A stretch of DNA of 64,000 bases from Isoetes taiwanensis (Eukaryota; Streptophyta; Lycopodiopsida; Isoetales; Isoetaceae): positions 10,369,426 to 10,433,425 of the forward strand of contig JAJEKV010000036.1 in NCBI GenBank assembly GCA_021234155.1, read 5' to 3'. A model generated the notes under the pieces. It saw only the letters and a program-made list of their open reading frames with translations. It ran no database searches and was not told the DNA's origin. Both the position numbers and the translations under genes were made by a program. This document shows, one piece after another, positions 41,093 to 53,033 of the stretch. Positions within the stretch are counted from its first letter, which is position 1. Each line of letters begins with the position of its first letter.

Positions 41093-41310
41093 GGAATTCC
41101 AGGGCAGAAGTTGAGGGGACATCTTGGATCATTTGGTGTTCCTAGGAACTTTGCTCTTCAAGCCATGTACACAGTCTTAGATCTATTCCTTTCTGACATA
41201 AGAATCTGGAACTAGTTCGAATTGTTTAATTTCATTATTTCTTTTGTGCAGGAGCGCAGAAAAGTAGGGTATCATTTCCGGAAATTACATTCCGTAAGCT
41301 GTTAACATTG
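41093..41310 (+). pseudogene. ABCF-type (GCN20-like) ATPase exon remnants
   Basis: After an acceptor-like AAATGCAG the plus strand reads GIPGQKLRGHLGSFGVPRNF and ALQAMYT. This matches the second nucleotide-binding domain of plant ABCF proteins, where the usual reading is GVPEQKLRxHLGSFGVTGNLALQPMYTLSGGQKSRVAFAKITF. A probable intron (about 41181-41251, ending TTTGTGCAG) leads to AQKSRVSFPEITF, the rest of the signature, with GGQ changed to GAQ. ABCF proteins lack membrane segments and act in translation control. Walker B (LLLDEPSNHLD) is not found downstream. Substitutions in the signature and the broken donor make this a decayed, intron-containing genomic copy. Confidence 0.78.
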
Positions 41311-41990
41311 AGGTACCTTATCTGCAGTGCTCATCTGGAGTGGAACTTGGATGGTTTGCTGAAAAAGATATGGGAATATCTTGATTCAATTCGAGTTTAC
41401 ACAGAATAGAAGGGAATGAGTCCTAACTATGAAGAGCCTGTCATCCTTTCTGCGAAGAAATGTACTATAGAAGACTTCTGTTTACGGATTTATAAAGACA
41501 TGCTGAAGCAGTTTAAGTAATAAATAGCCTCCTCTTTCGTAGTTTCTCTTTCTGACATATGTGATTAAGATTATTATTGTTGTGTTACAAACTTACAGTG
41601 CACTGGTATAGGCCTCGAGTGTGAAGCACAAACCTCAACGCATTTGGAAGGTGATGTTTAAATCACTTCTACTTGAAATGCTATGCGAATATTAAATCAT
41701 TATGCATGTATGAAGTTTTAAGAAGTGATTATGATAAGGCAAACAACGTTCCATTGCTCCAGTTTACAAGGAAAACATGGCCCCTCGACAACTGCGGGGG
41801 CAATATACATTTGCATCTACTCCAAGCTGTTTTGAGGATCCAATGTCCAAGGCACCGCCAGGTGGGTGAATTAGTAGTCATTTATATGTTCAAGTTTTAA
41901 ATTTAAAAACCCAGCATGTAGCAAATAAGGTGAAGCTTCTTACAAGAAGTGATATTCCCCCAAGAAAAAATCAGCATAATGATTTTGTGC
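41311..41990. other. Unassigned DNA
   Basis: A weak coding-like stretch follows the ABCF remnant (KIWEYLDSIRVYTE, stop, then ...CTIEDFCLRIYKDMLKQFK), but I cannot match it confidently. The rest is featureless. Confidence 0.35.
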
Positions 41991-41992
41991 AG

Positions 41993-42269
41993 ATGAATTG
42001 GCATCGGATGTGGCCCCCAGAACTCAAAATCGACTTATGGCCTGCTCAAATTTCAACCGGATGCTTTGTTTTTTAATATGCCAGGAGCTGCCCAAGGAAG
42101 GAGGGGATCAAATGGTGGAAATGCCATTGGAAACAGGCCAGCGCCGAGCTCGCCCTTCAGGAATAATGAACCAGATATGTTTGCTCCAACCACTAACAAT
42201 CCTTCTAATGCACTCCGGAATCTGCTGCTTGCCCTCAAAAGACCTCCATCCCGCCTGCGTCCTGGAATG
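41993..42269 (+). CDS. Candidate exon of an unrecognised gene
   Basis: An acceptor-like TTTTGTGCAG (41983-41992) and a strong donor (ATGAA|GTAAGTTTTT, 42270) bound a 277-bp segment that is open throughout in one frame. That frame reads LLKFQPDALFFNMPGAAQG, GNAIGNRPAPSSPFRNNEPD and NNPSNALRNLLLALKRPPSR. The composition (Pro, Asn, Arg, Gly) suggests a disordered protein region. No family is recognised and no neighbouring exons were found, so it may be an isolated gene fragment. The other two frames contain stops or lack character. Confidence 0.33.
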
Positions 42270-42274
42270 AAGTA

Positions 42275-43275
42275 AGTTTTTCTTATCTGCAGTTGCAAAT
42301 AGAAAGAAATACATTTGGCACATTTGGATCTAAATGGTTTTCCCTTTTTTGTAGCACTTGACAACACAGGAATAATGTTCTTTAACAAAGTTTGTAAAAT
42401 GCTACCATTTTGATGATGAGCAACTTTGAAGGAATTCCTAATCCTCTGTTCTGGAAATCTAAAAGGAAAGCATGTATGTTTGAAAAAAAAAAAACAGGCC
42501 CAAAAACAATACAATCAATAACTAGCTTTGATCGATGCTTTTTAATGACCTCTTAACATGTGCCAGGAAATTCCCCACATTGCTGGTGTCAAGAATTTTT
42601 CCTATTTCTAATTTCAAAATGGTTATAAAGTGGGTCTTTCTGTAGTTCTAAAAGACAGTCATAGAACATAAGAGTTAGGCTCAAAGGCAAAGAGCTTTGC
42701 AAATTTTTAATACCACTATATCTAAAATGTAATGCCTTGTTGTTGGAACTATCTTCTATGGTCAATTCTATGGTCAAATAGAAGTTTGTATCCAAATAAA
42801 CAAGCCTTTATTATGTCTTCATATGAAAGTCTCCTTACAAGACTTTCCTAGTTTGGAAACCTGTCGACGCGCGATAGCGCGAAGGCAGGTTGACACAGTA
42901 GGGTGGAATAGCCTGCTATTACAAGACACCATCGGCGCCTTCAATTTCCTTGCACAAATGTTGCGCGGAGGTATGTTGACACAGCAAGAGACTTCCCTAT
43001 GACATGGACAACAGATAGGCATTCGTTATGTGCTACGTGTTGCCAATCGGATGGTCGCAGCAAAAAAGTCACAGAAAAAAGGAATGTTAGTAGATGAATT
43101 TATGAATTTCTTGGAAAAGAAAGTGTGCCCAAAATGCCACATGGCAACATACTGTTGGACGCCAAGGCAGAACGCGCTAATATGTCGTTTATGGTTTACA
43201 AACATCTGAATAATCTTACATAACAAGGTTGAATAGTCTCACGTAACAAGGTTGGATAATAATCTCACGTAACAA
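42275..43275. other. No recognisable gene
   Basis: About 1 kb has only short antisense and sense frames. A more GC-rich, small near-repeat (GGTTGACACAG and TGTTGACACAGC at about 42889 and 42973) is the only structure noticed. Confidence 0.4.
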
Positions 43276-43735
43276 GGTGTGAATGCACAAAGAGCTGCAC
43301 ATGGATCCATATGAGTGCCAAAGGTATCTAAAAGCAGGCATACTAAAAATACAAAGCCGAATGTTGGCAAGGTACAGGACAGGGTCACATAAGTTAGAGA
43401 TTGAGACTGGAAGATGGTCAAAGACTCTAGTTGAAGCCCGGTTGTGTAAGGTATGCAAGACAAGGGCAATGAAGATGAACACCATGTTTTCATACACTGT
43501 CCAGAATACGCTTACATCAGATCTAATTTTGGTATATACGTAACAGATCTATATTCATTGTTCTCTCTGCCACCGTTGACATTAGGACCATATATAAAAG
43601 CGGTGGATGCACACCGTTCATTGTTACAAAAGTTGTAAAAAGAAAAAAAACCATTGTTCATGTGCTCCATGGTCTCTCGAGGCCCAAGTGAGCATTAGAT
43701 ATAAATAAATAAAAAATAAATAAATATGAGTTACA
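43276..43735 (+). mobile_element. LINE 3'-end fragment with A/T-rich tail
   Basis: Across two frames the plus strand reads MLARYRTGSHKLEIETGRW, RLCKVC...GNEDEHHVFIHC, PEYAYIRSNF and AVDAHRSLLQKL. This is the same C-x2-C...H-x4-C C-terminal layout as the LINE at 33.1 kb (RICRICDRR, ENHMLNECP). A short 3' UTR ends in (ATAAATAA)n near 43698-43728. The 5' part is missing entirely. A frameshift splits the Cys cluster. Confidence 0.78.
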
Positions 43736-46325
43736 TGGATAACTCAGATTGGCCAAGCTCTAGTTCACCAAAACCAGAGCTAGGTCAAGATGCAATAACC
43801 AATGTATGATAGTTCACCACCCAATCGGGTCATTCGATACTAAGAATTGGCAGAATTATGACAAGGCCTGACAATCAGCTTCCACTGGTAGCTCCTCCCT
43901 CGAGCTAGCAGTCCTCAATATAAGACACTAAGAGTTAGGCTCTAGGATAGTAACAGGCTATTGAATAAGAACATCAGAAGTTCTAGGAAAAAGTAATGAC
44001 TTTCTTAGAATCAGATTCAAGAGCGAATGAGTAGAGCAGCCTTCTTTGACTCCCTATTACTCTTCCGGCTATATCTCTCTTATTCGGATGACTCACGGAA
44101 AGTGCCACTCCAATTCGGAAACTAGACTCCGAGCCGGTTCCAACGAAGTAAGAATCGCCTCTATCGGAGCTCTGGTTGCTGAGATATATATAACTAAAAT
44201 TCAGCATCCATTTATAGGTCTCTGCTACGACTTTAGCCCTTTATTTAGCTAAACCTTTTTAGCATCATAAATATAGATCATAGGTTGCCTTTATTGCACC
44301 CACGCTAGTCCACCAAGACTAACATCCAAGACCACTCCCCCGAGCTACCATATTCATAACAAGGGCGGGGTTTTTTATCTCGACGATAAGTTTCTAACTC
44401 AGAAACAGTTTTACCTTCTACAATGTTCTTCAAATTCTTGAGCCCTTGTGGGATTACTTATTGATACTCCATTCATGTGACCTCGATGATTGTCTAATTC
44501 CGAGGCATTTGATTTTGTTTTCACTCATTTGGGATTCATTGTTGTGTTTCCCTATGAGTTATTGTATTCATTGATCCAAGCTCATCAATAGAACACCACT
44601 TCACTTCTCCCACAGAGAACATACAGAAAGTCGCTATACTATAATGCTCCTGAACTGCAACAACTGCAATAGTCAGGTCACGCCACCCATCCAAGCAGTG
44701 ACTCAAATCGGATGTTATGTTTTGTGTATAGGACCTTTCCCAAAAATGTTCCAGTATTGTCAATCCAGCAACTTTATCCAGAGTTCTTCAACTTGGAAGT
44801 TCCAAGCTCCCCAAAGAACCATACTCATAGCATGGACTTCTATGCTCTTCTTCTATACACTGCATAAATATTTGACATCAAGACATAAGCTGAAGCATAT
44901 CAAGTCTTAGTGTCCAATGACCAACCTGCCAATCACCACGTTCCTCCATATTCTACATGATCCAATATGGTCATCCATACTGCAAACTAGGTCCAAATGG
45001 CATATTCTTGATTATTACCACTGCGTCTAGAGCACTTCAATTAGCATCCAGCCTATTTGCCATCTTAAAACCTGCCATTTTTATGCTGTAAAAGCATGCA
45101 TATCTTTCTTGTAAGATTAATTTTTTGCTTACTTTCTTCACTCAAGGAAGGAAAATCAGGTTTTGTCATATTTTCTTTTGTTACAAAAGGCCAGACATTA
45201 CCGAAACTAGTTCCCCTCTTTTGAAATGATGGAGTTATTGGTTGATCGTATTTAGCACTTGCTGATTCCTTTTCAGTAGTTTTGGTTCCATAAAAATTGA
45301 ATTCTTAGATTGCCATTGTAGAAACTTGGCAGAGACTATCCTTTTCTTGCGAGTTCTGTTTGCAGGATTGAATCAAACTTGAACTCCATAAAGAGTGCAA
45401 ATATGCTATTCTTGAGGTATTATCGAAATCGTCAAGGCAAGAATCACCTGATCTTTCAACATTTCATGAACATATCCAAGCCTACTGGAATGGGCTCCTC
45501 TATTGAGATCTACAACCTGCCAGAACTCCTCCTCCGTCTCAAAAATATATTGAAAGTCCATATGACGAAACATGGAAAAACATGGACGTAAAAAAGTTCA
45601 TGGATGGATGAAGAACGGGCAAAAAGGGGGCAAAGAAGGGGCGTCGGACAGAAGACGGGCACTTTTCCCTAATGCAAAAATAACACAATCTGACGACTTA
45701 AAATGCATTTAGCTGATGTGGTATAGCACGTGAACATATCAGATTTGTATATACCAATATATTGCAGGGTTGCCAAAAAACAAGAGTTTTATATATACAA
45801 GAAATTTATCGCGGCGACCAACATTTCTCTTTACCGACTCAAGTGTGAGTTGAACCCATGATTATCCCGTGTTCTTGTGTTCTAACCTTGAATCAAAGTT
45901 GTTAATAATAGACAAATGATTAGTTCTATTAGAATAGAGTTCCCTTTTTGTTTAAGGTCGTGTTCCCTATAAGTTGCAGCAAGTTGTGCCTTAATTTTTA
46001 TATTTTTGTCAAAATGAAACAGATGTTATTGCTAACAACTTTATGTATATGCTATTTGCTAACAACTTTATGTACATAACTATTCTCTTATCACCATGCC
46101 CAGATGCTACCACTGATTGCAGCATTAGAACCTATGCAGTTCTTACGGCATACCAATAATTGAAAGAAGCTGCAAAATGTAGCACACCAGATTCTTGCAA
46201 ATGTGTTGACATCAACTGAGGAAAGGAGCTGCAAAAAAGGATGTGTTAGGATCAGTTCAGATATTCCTTCAACCTCCTAATAAGTTAGAAGTATGCATTA
46301 AACATACCAGGCAACGCATTTGCCT
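43736..46325. other. Long gene-free stretch
   Basis: No gene is recognised over about 2.6 kb. A block at 43980-44190 is less AT-biased than its surroundings. At 44360-44390 AAGGGCGGGGTTTTTTATC matches half of the hairpin core found at 8.8 and 20.5 kb. The minus frame 44763-44536 has a protein-like look but no recognised motif. Confidence 0.4.
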
Positions 46326-46331
46326 TCCATA

Positions 46332-47350
46332 CTACCGTTCTTCAACTTTATTATGAATGCCGCTGTGGTCACTTGTAGCCAAGATGTTTCCTTGCTTCTT
46401 TAGTCCAGTAGCAGTTTGAAGCCCGTGCTTTTGCCATTGTAGCTCATGGACATTTCCTTCAAAAGGTTCAAAACTTGCAAACTTAATCAACTTTACATGT
46501 AATATCAGTTGCATTCTGAATTGATCAAATTGCCCAGTCATCCTAATTTATGCTGGCTTGGCTGACTCTCATTCTGCAAAAAGTTTTTAGAAAAAAGACA
46601 TTGCCACAGGGAAGTTCCTCGCTGCGCTTGTAAAGAAGACCTGGATCTTGGACTGTCGGACGATATCATTTTCTCATCGCTCCCCTTGACAGATTTCATG
46701 GCTTTAGGTGAACTGAAGCCACTTTCATCCATTGGTTCAACTGCTGGACCTTCATTTCCATTGCAAGCCCTTAGATTTCCTGTTGTATCTCCTGGTTTGA
46801 CAGATCCCTTCATTTCATGCAGTGGCAGTGCAGGCTTATGACCCTGAAATAAGCCAATATGCCCTAGAAGTTTGTCTTTCCTTGAAAATATTGTTCCACA
46901 TGAGCATAACCACTTTTCATGCCCACAATGCTTCTTATGTGTCTTCAGATTAGCTACTACTGAAAACTTTTTGCTTTTACACTTGCCACATGTTAGTGAT
47001 CTCGGGCAGTGACTTCTTCTATAACGATTCTTTACACATAATACAGTCTTAAGAGGCTGGAACTTCCTGTGTTTTTTATTCCTTTTACATCCTATATAAG
47101 GGCAAGAATATCATCTTGGTCTGACTAAAGACTGATCCTGTGAGTATCTATCAGGTCTTGCAAGAGCTGCTGCAGTTTTATACTCATCACCGTGACCTCT
47201 CATGTGCATCCTTAGATTGGCATCTCGCTTGAATCCCTTGCCACAGATATCACAAAAGTGAGTATGTTCAACAAAAATCTCAACTGCATTTATCTCGACC
47301 AGGTCATAGGTTCCTAGAGCACCATGTGCGCCAACACCATTACTTGCACA
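46332..47350 (-). pseudogene. STOP1-like C2H2 zinc-finger factor pseudogene
   Basis: On the minus strand from about 47345 one frame reads [19 protein letters not shown], then the first C2H2 finger [21 protein letters not shown] and [17 protein letters not shown] (47113-47111) follows, then [20 protein letters not shown] and [58 protein letters not shown] and [19 protein letters not shown] complete the four-finger block. The order and spacing are those of STOP1/STOP2, the plant factors that switch on aluminium- and acid-tolerance genes. The TGA looks like a CGA-to-TGA transition. The frame ends at 46538. An adjacent frame (46541-46332) holding KFASFEPFEGNVHELQ may be the displaced C-terminus. 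The N-terminus and start are missing. Confidence 0.88.
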
Positions 47351-47359
47351 AGCTGGCTT

Positions 47360-48900
47360 TCGGGATTACCAGCCAAATTTTAAGACCCATAGAACCAGAA
47401 CATGATAGGGCCATCATTTCGACCCTGTAGATGCATAAAGCCCCTTCAAAATTTATAGATAATAGGCTCTATTCTCAGAATTACAGATTTTTTACCACAT
47501 AAATGTTAAGCGTGAAGCGATTCCAATCTGCATCAAAAAGATAATAATAAGCCATATCCGAGTTAAGGCATGTAGGCATAAGCTGGGCTCACCCAACCCT
47601 GCTAAGCTCCGTGACAACACAGGGATTCTCCATGGAAACAAAACACATCAGATGGGGATAATACCTCCAACTCAAAATGGAAGCAAGAATCTTAAAAAAA
47701 AAATACAAAAGAGAAAGGGGATAATCGTCCTGGCCTGGAGACGCCAGAGTCGGAGCTTCAAAGCGTCCAAATAGATCTTGGCCTGGAGACGCCGGAGTCG
47801 GAGCTTCAAACCGACATTGCCACAAAGAAATAACGGCCTGAGGAGGTCGGAATCAGGGCCAGAAGGGCCGATTTGCTGGTCAGGGACCTCTGCTAGGTCT
47901 GAAGAAGGAGAATCGATGGCATGCAGCCCACATTTTGATAGGGGACGATGCAGCAGGGAGATTGGGTAATCATGCCTGATCCGATCGAATGAGATAGGAT
48001 CGTTTTTTACCAGTCATTGCAATCCCAACGGTTGGTGATTCCATCCCGTAGAATAACCCACGGTCATGATCGTGCCACGACCCATAACCAGGGTAACTTT
48101 ACCAGTCATTAATGGCTTTGCCCTTTTCTTTTCTTTTTTAAGTCTTTTTTTAAACGAAGACTTACACGTGTCTCTTCCAGAGCTTTTCTTGGCGAAAAAA
48201 ATATTAGGTTCAAACAAAAAATACAACTGCCTTATATATGTTTAGAATAGACGGTGAAATGTAAAATATATATGGTTGAAAAAGTATTGCATGGTTGCCA
48301 AAAAAAACTATGGATTTGATGGTCAAACCAACATCCATTGCAAAATGCCAAGAACAATGGATATAGTATGCTGTTTTCGTTTTGGGGTTGGGGACATGGC
48401 CATAAACAACACTTCCTGGGGACTTAAAAAACATCGTCATGAAAATAATTGCTCAACAAATTTAACATCCTCCAAGAATTGAACTTGGATTAAATTCATT
48501 AGGTGCAACGTATCTGAGTTCCACGCTTTGTTGTGTGAGAAAGACCTGCAAAAATAGAGCCACAAACAAATATCCTCAATTTGAATAAGCCACTAAGTTT
48601 GCACAACCTTCACATAGTTTGTTAAACAAAAAAATAGCAAGCAAAAATAAATGAAAGTACCAAACTTTGCATTTACAAGCTCCAAACTATGACCATAAAT
48701 ACAAATGTATGCTATAAGTTTAAGAATGATAGTCTAATAACTAGAAAGTATTAAATTCTTTCAAAAATTGTCTGCTTTATATCCACGTATTTTAATAGGA
48801 TCTAACAACATCAAGAATTGAAACTTGCAAAGCAAGCAAAAAAAATGATGTGAATCACCTGCCAATAGATTTGCAAAAGTGTGTATGCTATGCTACCTGC
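47360..48900. repeat. Gene-free DNA with a two-copy ~36-bp direct repeat
   Basis: TGGCCTGGAGACGCC(A/G)GAGTC plus GGAGCTTCAAA occurs at about 47731-47762 and 47780-47811. TTTACCAGTCATT also occurs twice (about 48006 and 48100). No gene is recognised in the rest. Confidence 0.55.
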
Positions 48901-49425
48901 ATGTTAAATTTGCAAAAATTATGCTCACTATTAGCAGAGTGAGCATCAAAAACACAGGACCAGGACGTCCAGTTGCCTCAGGCACCACCTTAGACCAAAG
49001 AAAAGGGAAGAAGAGGAGCCGGAGAAGGAGATCACCCAGTACAGACTCATCAGATTGCAGCTCTGACTCCGATTCGGAATCAGAAGAGGAACTGGAAGTT
49101 TAGCACGACCACCGGGGTGGTCAGAACAGGGACAGACCAGGAAAAGGGGCCGACTATCAAAAGAAAGTAGATTCAGCCCTAAGTAATGTGTGAAAAGCTC
49201 GAAAACTTGAGCAATTTTCGGGCAACAATAGATCAGGGATGGAAGCTGAGGCATGGCTCGATGAAATGCGAGAGTACTGCAATATACAGTGCGAACAATA
49301 GCAAGCAGAAGAAGAAACATATCAGCTTTAAGGACAAAGGCCAATCGGGAGGGTACTCTAAAGCAGTGAAGTAGTTCCTGTAGTCTATATCAAAGGAGGA
49401 ACGGCATGAATGCATAGAAAAACAA

Positions 49426-50148
49426 TTGTGTTTCAGGTGGTTCCAGCCAGGACATCGGATGCACACTTGTCCATACGTGATGAACGCCGCACTAGCAGAG
49501 CTTGGAGGATGGGAGACACTCCCAGAAGATGACGACGAAGAAGCTCGCGGCTATATCCAAGGTGAGTGCCATATCCATGCCGCCATTGACACAGAGAATG
49601 TTGAGAGTTAGTATCAAGTTATCTTCACAATAGGGAAAGTCAAAGCAAAATCCTTCATAGTGCTCATAGACACGGGGAGCACTCACAATTTTACCTCCTA
49701 CAGAATGGTAGAAATGCTGAAGTTGAAAGCCCTAAAGTCAAAACCTAGGCCAGTAGTCTTGGCAAGGAGCAACCGCCACACAGCAGGGAAAGGAATCAAT
49801 TTCAACATAGACTTGCCATGTATCAACATCGAAATGGGAGCAGAGGTCATGAACATTGGCAAGTATGATCCGATCATAGGCATGGAATATCTTGGCCCAG
49901 CTAGTGCCATAATTGATTGCGGAAAGCGGAATGTGACACTAGCAGCATCCAATGGCAAAATAATGAAAATAACAGTTAACAACGTCACTCCAATCATGCA
50001 ATGTATGTCTAGTAAGAAATTACTTAAGAGCATAAGGAATGAGCAAGTAGCCTATATCTTCAAGCTAGAAATCAAAGAACTGGAGTCAAAGAAGGAAAAG
50101 GAAGACAAAACATTGAGCAAGCTACCGAAGCAATTGTCTAAGCGGTGA
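49426..50148 (+). pseudogene. Gypsy zinc knuckle and aspartic protease
   Basis: CFRWFQPGHRMHTC is a CCHC knuckle whose second cysteine is now W. After a TAG near 49609, the frame 49660-50148 encodes the retropepsin: FIVLIDTGSTHNFTS with the intact DTG triad, then ARSNRHTAGKGINFNIDLPC, IGKYDPIIGMEYLGPASAII and NVTLAASNGKIMKI. The last stretches correspond to the DxILGMDWL region of chromovirus proteases, here IGMEYL. A charged linker rich in K and E follows. The protease domain is nearly complete; the gag knuckle is damaged. Confidence 0.87.
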
Positions 50149-50340
50149 AGGAATCCCACAATCTTTTCCCTGATGAGATCAAAGAACTCCTTCCTTACAA
50201 AGGAGTCGAGTGTGAAATAGCACTTGAATCAGGCACAAAACCCACAAGTAAGGCGCCCTATAGAATGATAGCTCAAGAGTTGACAGAATTAAAGAAGCAG
50301 TTGCATGTGCATGGGTATTTGTTATTAGAAGAAACATAAC
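50145..50340 (+). pseudogene. Gypsy RT N-terminus fragment
   Basis: The frame reads NLFPDEIKELLPYKGVECEI, ALESGTKPTSKAPYRMIAQE and LTELKKQLHVHGYL. It matches the start of gypsy RT (FPDExPxLPPxRxxxHxIxLxPGxxPxxxxPYRxxPxExxELKxQLxELL). It stops before any catalytic motif. The junction with unrelated AT-rich DNA lies at or just before 50340. Confidence 0.85.
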
Positions 50341-52290
50341 ATGCTCAGTTGAATGTTAAGATATCAGGAATAGGCTGATACCATGTGTTTCTACCTTGTA
50401 GCTTTAAACATTTGAATGTTTCAGATCTCAGCAATAAGGTGATGCTATGGTTACTACTTGTGCTTCCTACTTTGTAGTTTAAAACATACCCCTTACCAAA
50501 TACTCTGCTATATTGATATTAGTGACTTACTAAAAAACAATTCTACTTGGCGCTAGTGACTTACTAAAATGGAATTTCTTAGAGCGAATATGCAACCACT
50601 ACAATCACTTATATATTTCAAGACCAAAGAAGACCACGAGAATGAAAATTGTTCACTTTTCATACTATCTTAATTTCTTCTGATCTAAATAGCAACTAAT
50701 TCTATGTATTTTAAAGCTCTTACATGTCCTATGTTATATAGGTTTCCAAGTTTAGCATCTTTGACTTTGAGATGGACCTTACATATCCTTTGTGATGGCG
50801 GAGCAACAGCTGAAGTTGAGTACTGGCCTCATACACCAAGGTGTAGCATTGCAAATGGGTCTTTTCTCGCGCCTTGCAGACAAGGACATAAGACGATTGT
50901 GAATTGATTATTACTATTTAAAGATAAGCAAACTCTAAATTAAGACATCCACTTTATGCTCAAAAGTATGACCTCTTTGTTCCTTAAAAGCTATCAAAAG
51001 CAGAAAAGCAAAAGGAGTTTTCAATTCTATTTTATTAGGTACTCTACTTTGTCTTTAGGAGTTTACACAACTAGCTTAAACGGGTGTATGGCTCCATAAA
51101 TCTACATCCAATGTTTGTCTGTAAGGATATTTCCTCTTTAGATCTTTCTATTATTTTGATGATCTATTCTAGATGTTTTGCAGAGCATAAGGAGGGCGTT
51201 TAGTGCCTTCAATGTGGATCGTACAAGTTGTAGAGTTTTACTCGACCCATTTGCACCAATGACAAGGTGGAGAGGCATGCATTCTTTTGAGAAGATGCAT
51301 TTAACTATGCCATGGGCTATATTTGTAAGCACGAGGATCTGTTGCTTTACAAGGCAAATTGCGAAGGAGGATTTTGGGGTTGTTTATTGAGTATTTGTGG
51401 TCCTTTTAGAACACTTAAGTAGAACATAATTTCTGCTCCTTTAAATTCTTATTTTCCCTGCAAATCCTCTTTTATTATTTGACTTTGAATTGTATAGTTT
51501 TGTTGGAATGATCTATGCTTCCACAATAAATTGTCTATTTTAGTGACGATCTACGCTCATGTGCTTCTACAATGCGGGAACGTTGTTAGTAAGTTTTACC
51601 TTGGTAAGCTTTTGGGCATCTTACATCTTCTTTTTGTGTTCAACTTCATGAAAGATTAAGTTTGCCATGATGATATGCATTTTCCAGTTTCTCCTTAACT
51701 TGATGTCTAGAAAACCATTTTTATGAATGAAAAAGCATAGCAAACATTTATATGTTCATGAGCAACCCTTACATTATAATTGCTTATGCTTTCGATTGAA
51801 ATATTCTGCTTAATGTATTATTGTTACTGAACAGATTCTATTTGCCTAATGCAGTTTATTTCTTTAAGAGATTGTTGAATACCAACATTAATGAGCTAAA
51901 TGAAGCTAAATGAGTAATGAATAACCATAAGCAGATACATAAGTATATAGAGGACTTGGAAAGACCGTATTCCAAAAGGTCAGTATGTAAAATGGTTTCC
52001 CAATATTATTGGTAGCAAGGACTTCCCGCTTGCATATAAGCTACGATGCCCAGATTTGGAAAGAAGAAAGCTTTGTACTTATGATTTGTTCTTTGGACGC
52101 CCCCATGTATTCTATGTAAAAGGCATGGGAAGGAAGAAGGGGGGTCTGAACATGACAACAAGGAAAAATTGGCAGATAAGAAAAGCAAGGAAAATAGCAT
52201 TAAGAAAGTTTTTCAGTACCATAAAATAGCTGTGAAGGGAGCTATTAAAATTTGCTCTGAAGCCAGCAAGAGCAAAAACAATGCTGAGAG
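50341..52290. other. No recognisable gene
   Basis: A 35-codon frame at 50795-50902 (MAEQQLKLSTGLIHQGVALQ...) and a stretch at 51180-51390 have protein-like character but no motif. They could be isolated exons of an unidentified gene. Confidence 0.35.
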
Positions 52291-52291
52291 G

Positions 52292-53033
52292 AAAGAGACT
52301 GATGATGGCAATACAAAATTCACTAGTAACAATACCAATCATGCAAAAGCAGTCTCAGAGATCAGCAATGAACCAGGAGTAGATTCAAGCATGGAAAGCG
52401 CATATGTGGAAATCTTAAGCAACTTTGAAATCCTACAGCAACTGCAACCAGATCTGCAAGTCTCCAGCAAAAGTCATGGGCACAAGCGAGAAACTCAAGC
52501 TCTTCTATATTAGCATAATTCTTTGCATATGATAAATTGTTATAAGTTGATTTATGTAATCTAAGAGTTAAATTCCAGATAGATAAGGCTAGTTAAGCTT
52601 GGCATTAGCTGCAGTCTTGAAAATATAAATGGAGAGAACACAATGAGGATGAAAACATGACAAAAGTAAGAGTGAAGCATGTTTACTTGGAATTAAAGTA
52701 TTGAAACATTGTAATAGTGCAAAGACAAGATAAGGCAGTAAGTAGGATGTCTATTATTGAGAATATATCACATAGAAGCTTAGATCTGGGTTGTCCAGGA
52801 TGTTGATTGGTATACTGTTCTTTTTTTTGAGGTGAAAATAACAGGTAAAAGAACCATATAATAAAATAAATGCTGATCTTCAAGAATTTATAACTTTACA
52901 GTTTAATGACCAGCTAGTTCTTTTCCATTGGTGTATAATTTTTAGAAACTAACCCTTAGATCTATTTGCATATACAAGCAAGGTGAATGGGAAAACCTAA
53001 AAGGTCCCATGACACCTGCTATCCAAAACATGG
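52292..53033. repeat. Segmental duplication, copy A
   Basis: This segment recurs at 56765-58980. Shared stretches include AATACCAATCATGCAAAA, CAGTCTCAGAGATCAGCAAT, AGATAAGGCTAGTTAAGCTT and CCTAAAAGGTCCCATGACAC. A plus-strand frame (52169-52513) across its left end shares HAK(A/T)VSEISNEPGVD and SKSHGHKRETQ(A/V)LLY with copy B. Copy A is uninterrupted, so it shows the ancestral arrangement. Confidence 0.85.

Larger units (their letters stand above)
48930..50340 (+). mobile_element. Gypsy-type retroelement fragment (gag end, protease, RT start)
   Basis: Plus-strand order: Arg/Ser/Glu-rich gag tail (RKGKKRSRRRRSPSTDSSD, up to 49103), a degraded zinc knuckle, aspartic protease and the beginning of RT, ending abruptly near 50340. 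Both LTRs and most of RT are missing. It is a different family from the elements at 22.5 and 60 kb, because its protease triad is DTG and the linker differs. Confidence 0.85.

Noticed and set aside
43980-44190. Possible organelle-derived insert
   Set aside because: Composition differs from the flanks, but I could not identify any plastid or mitochondrial gene in it.
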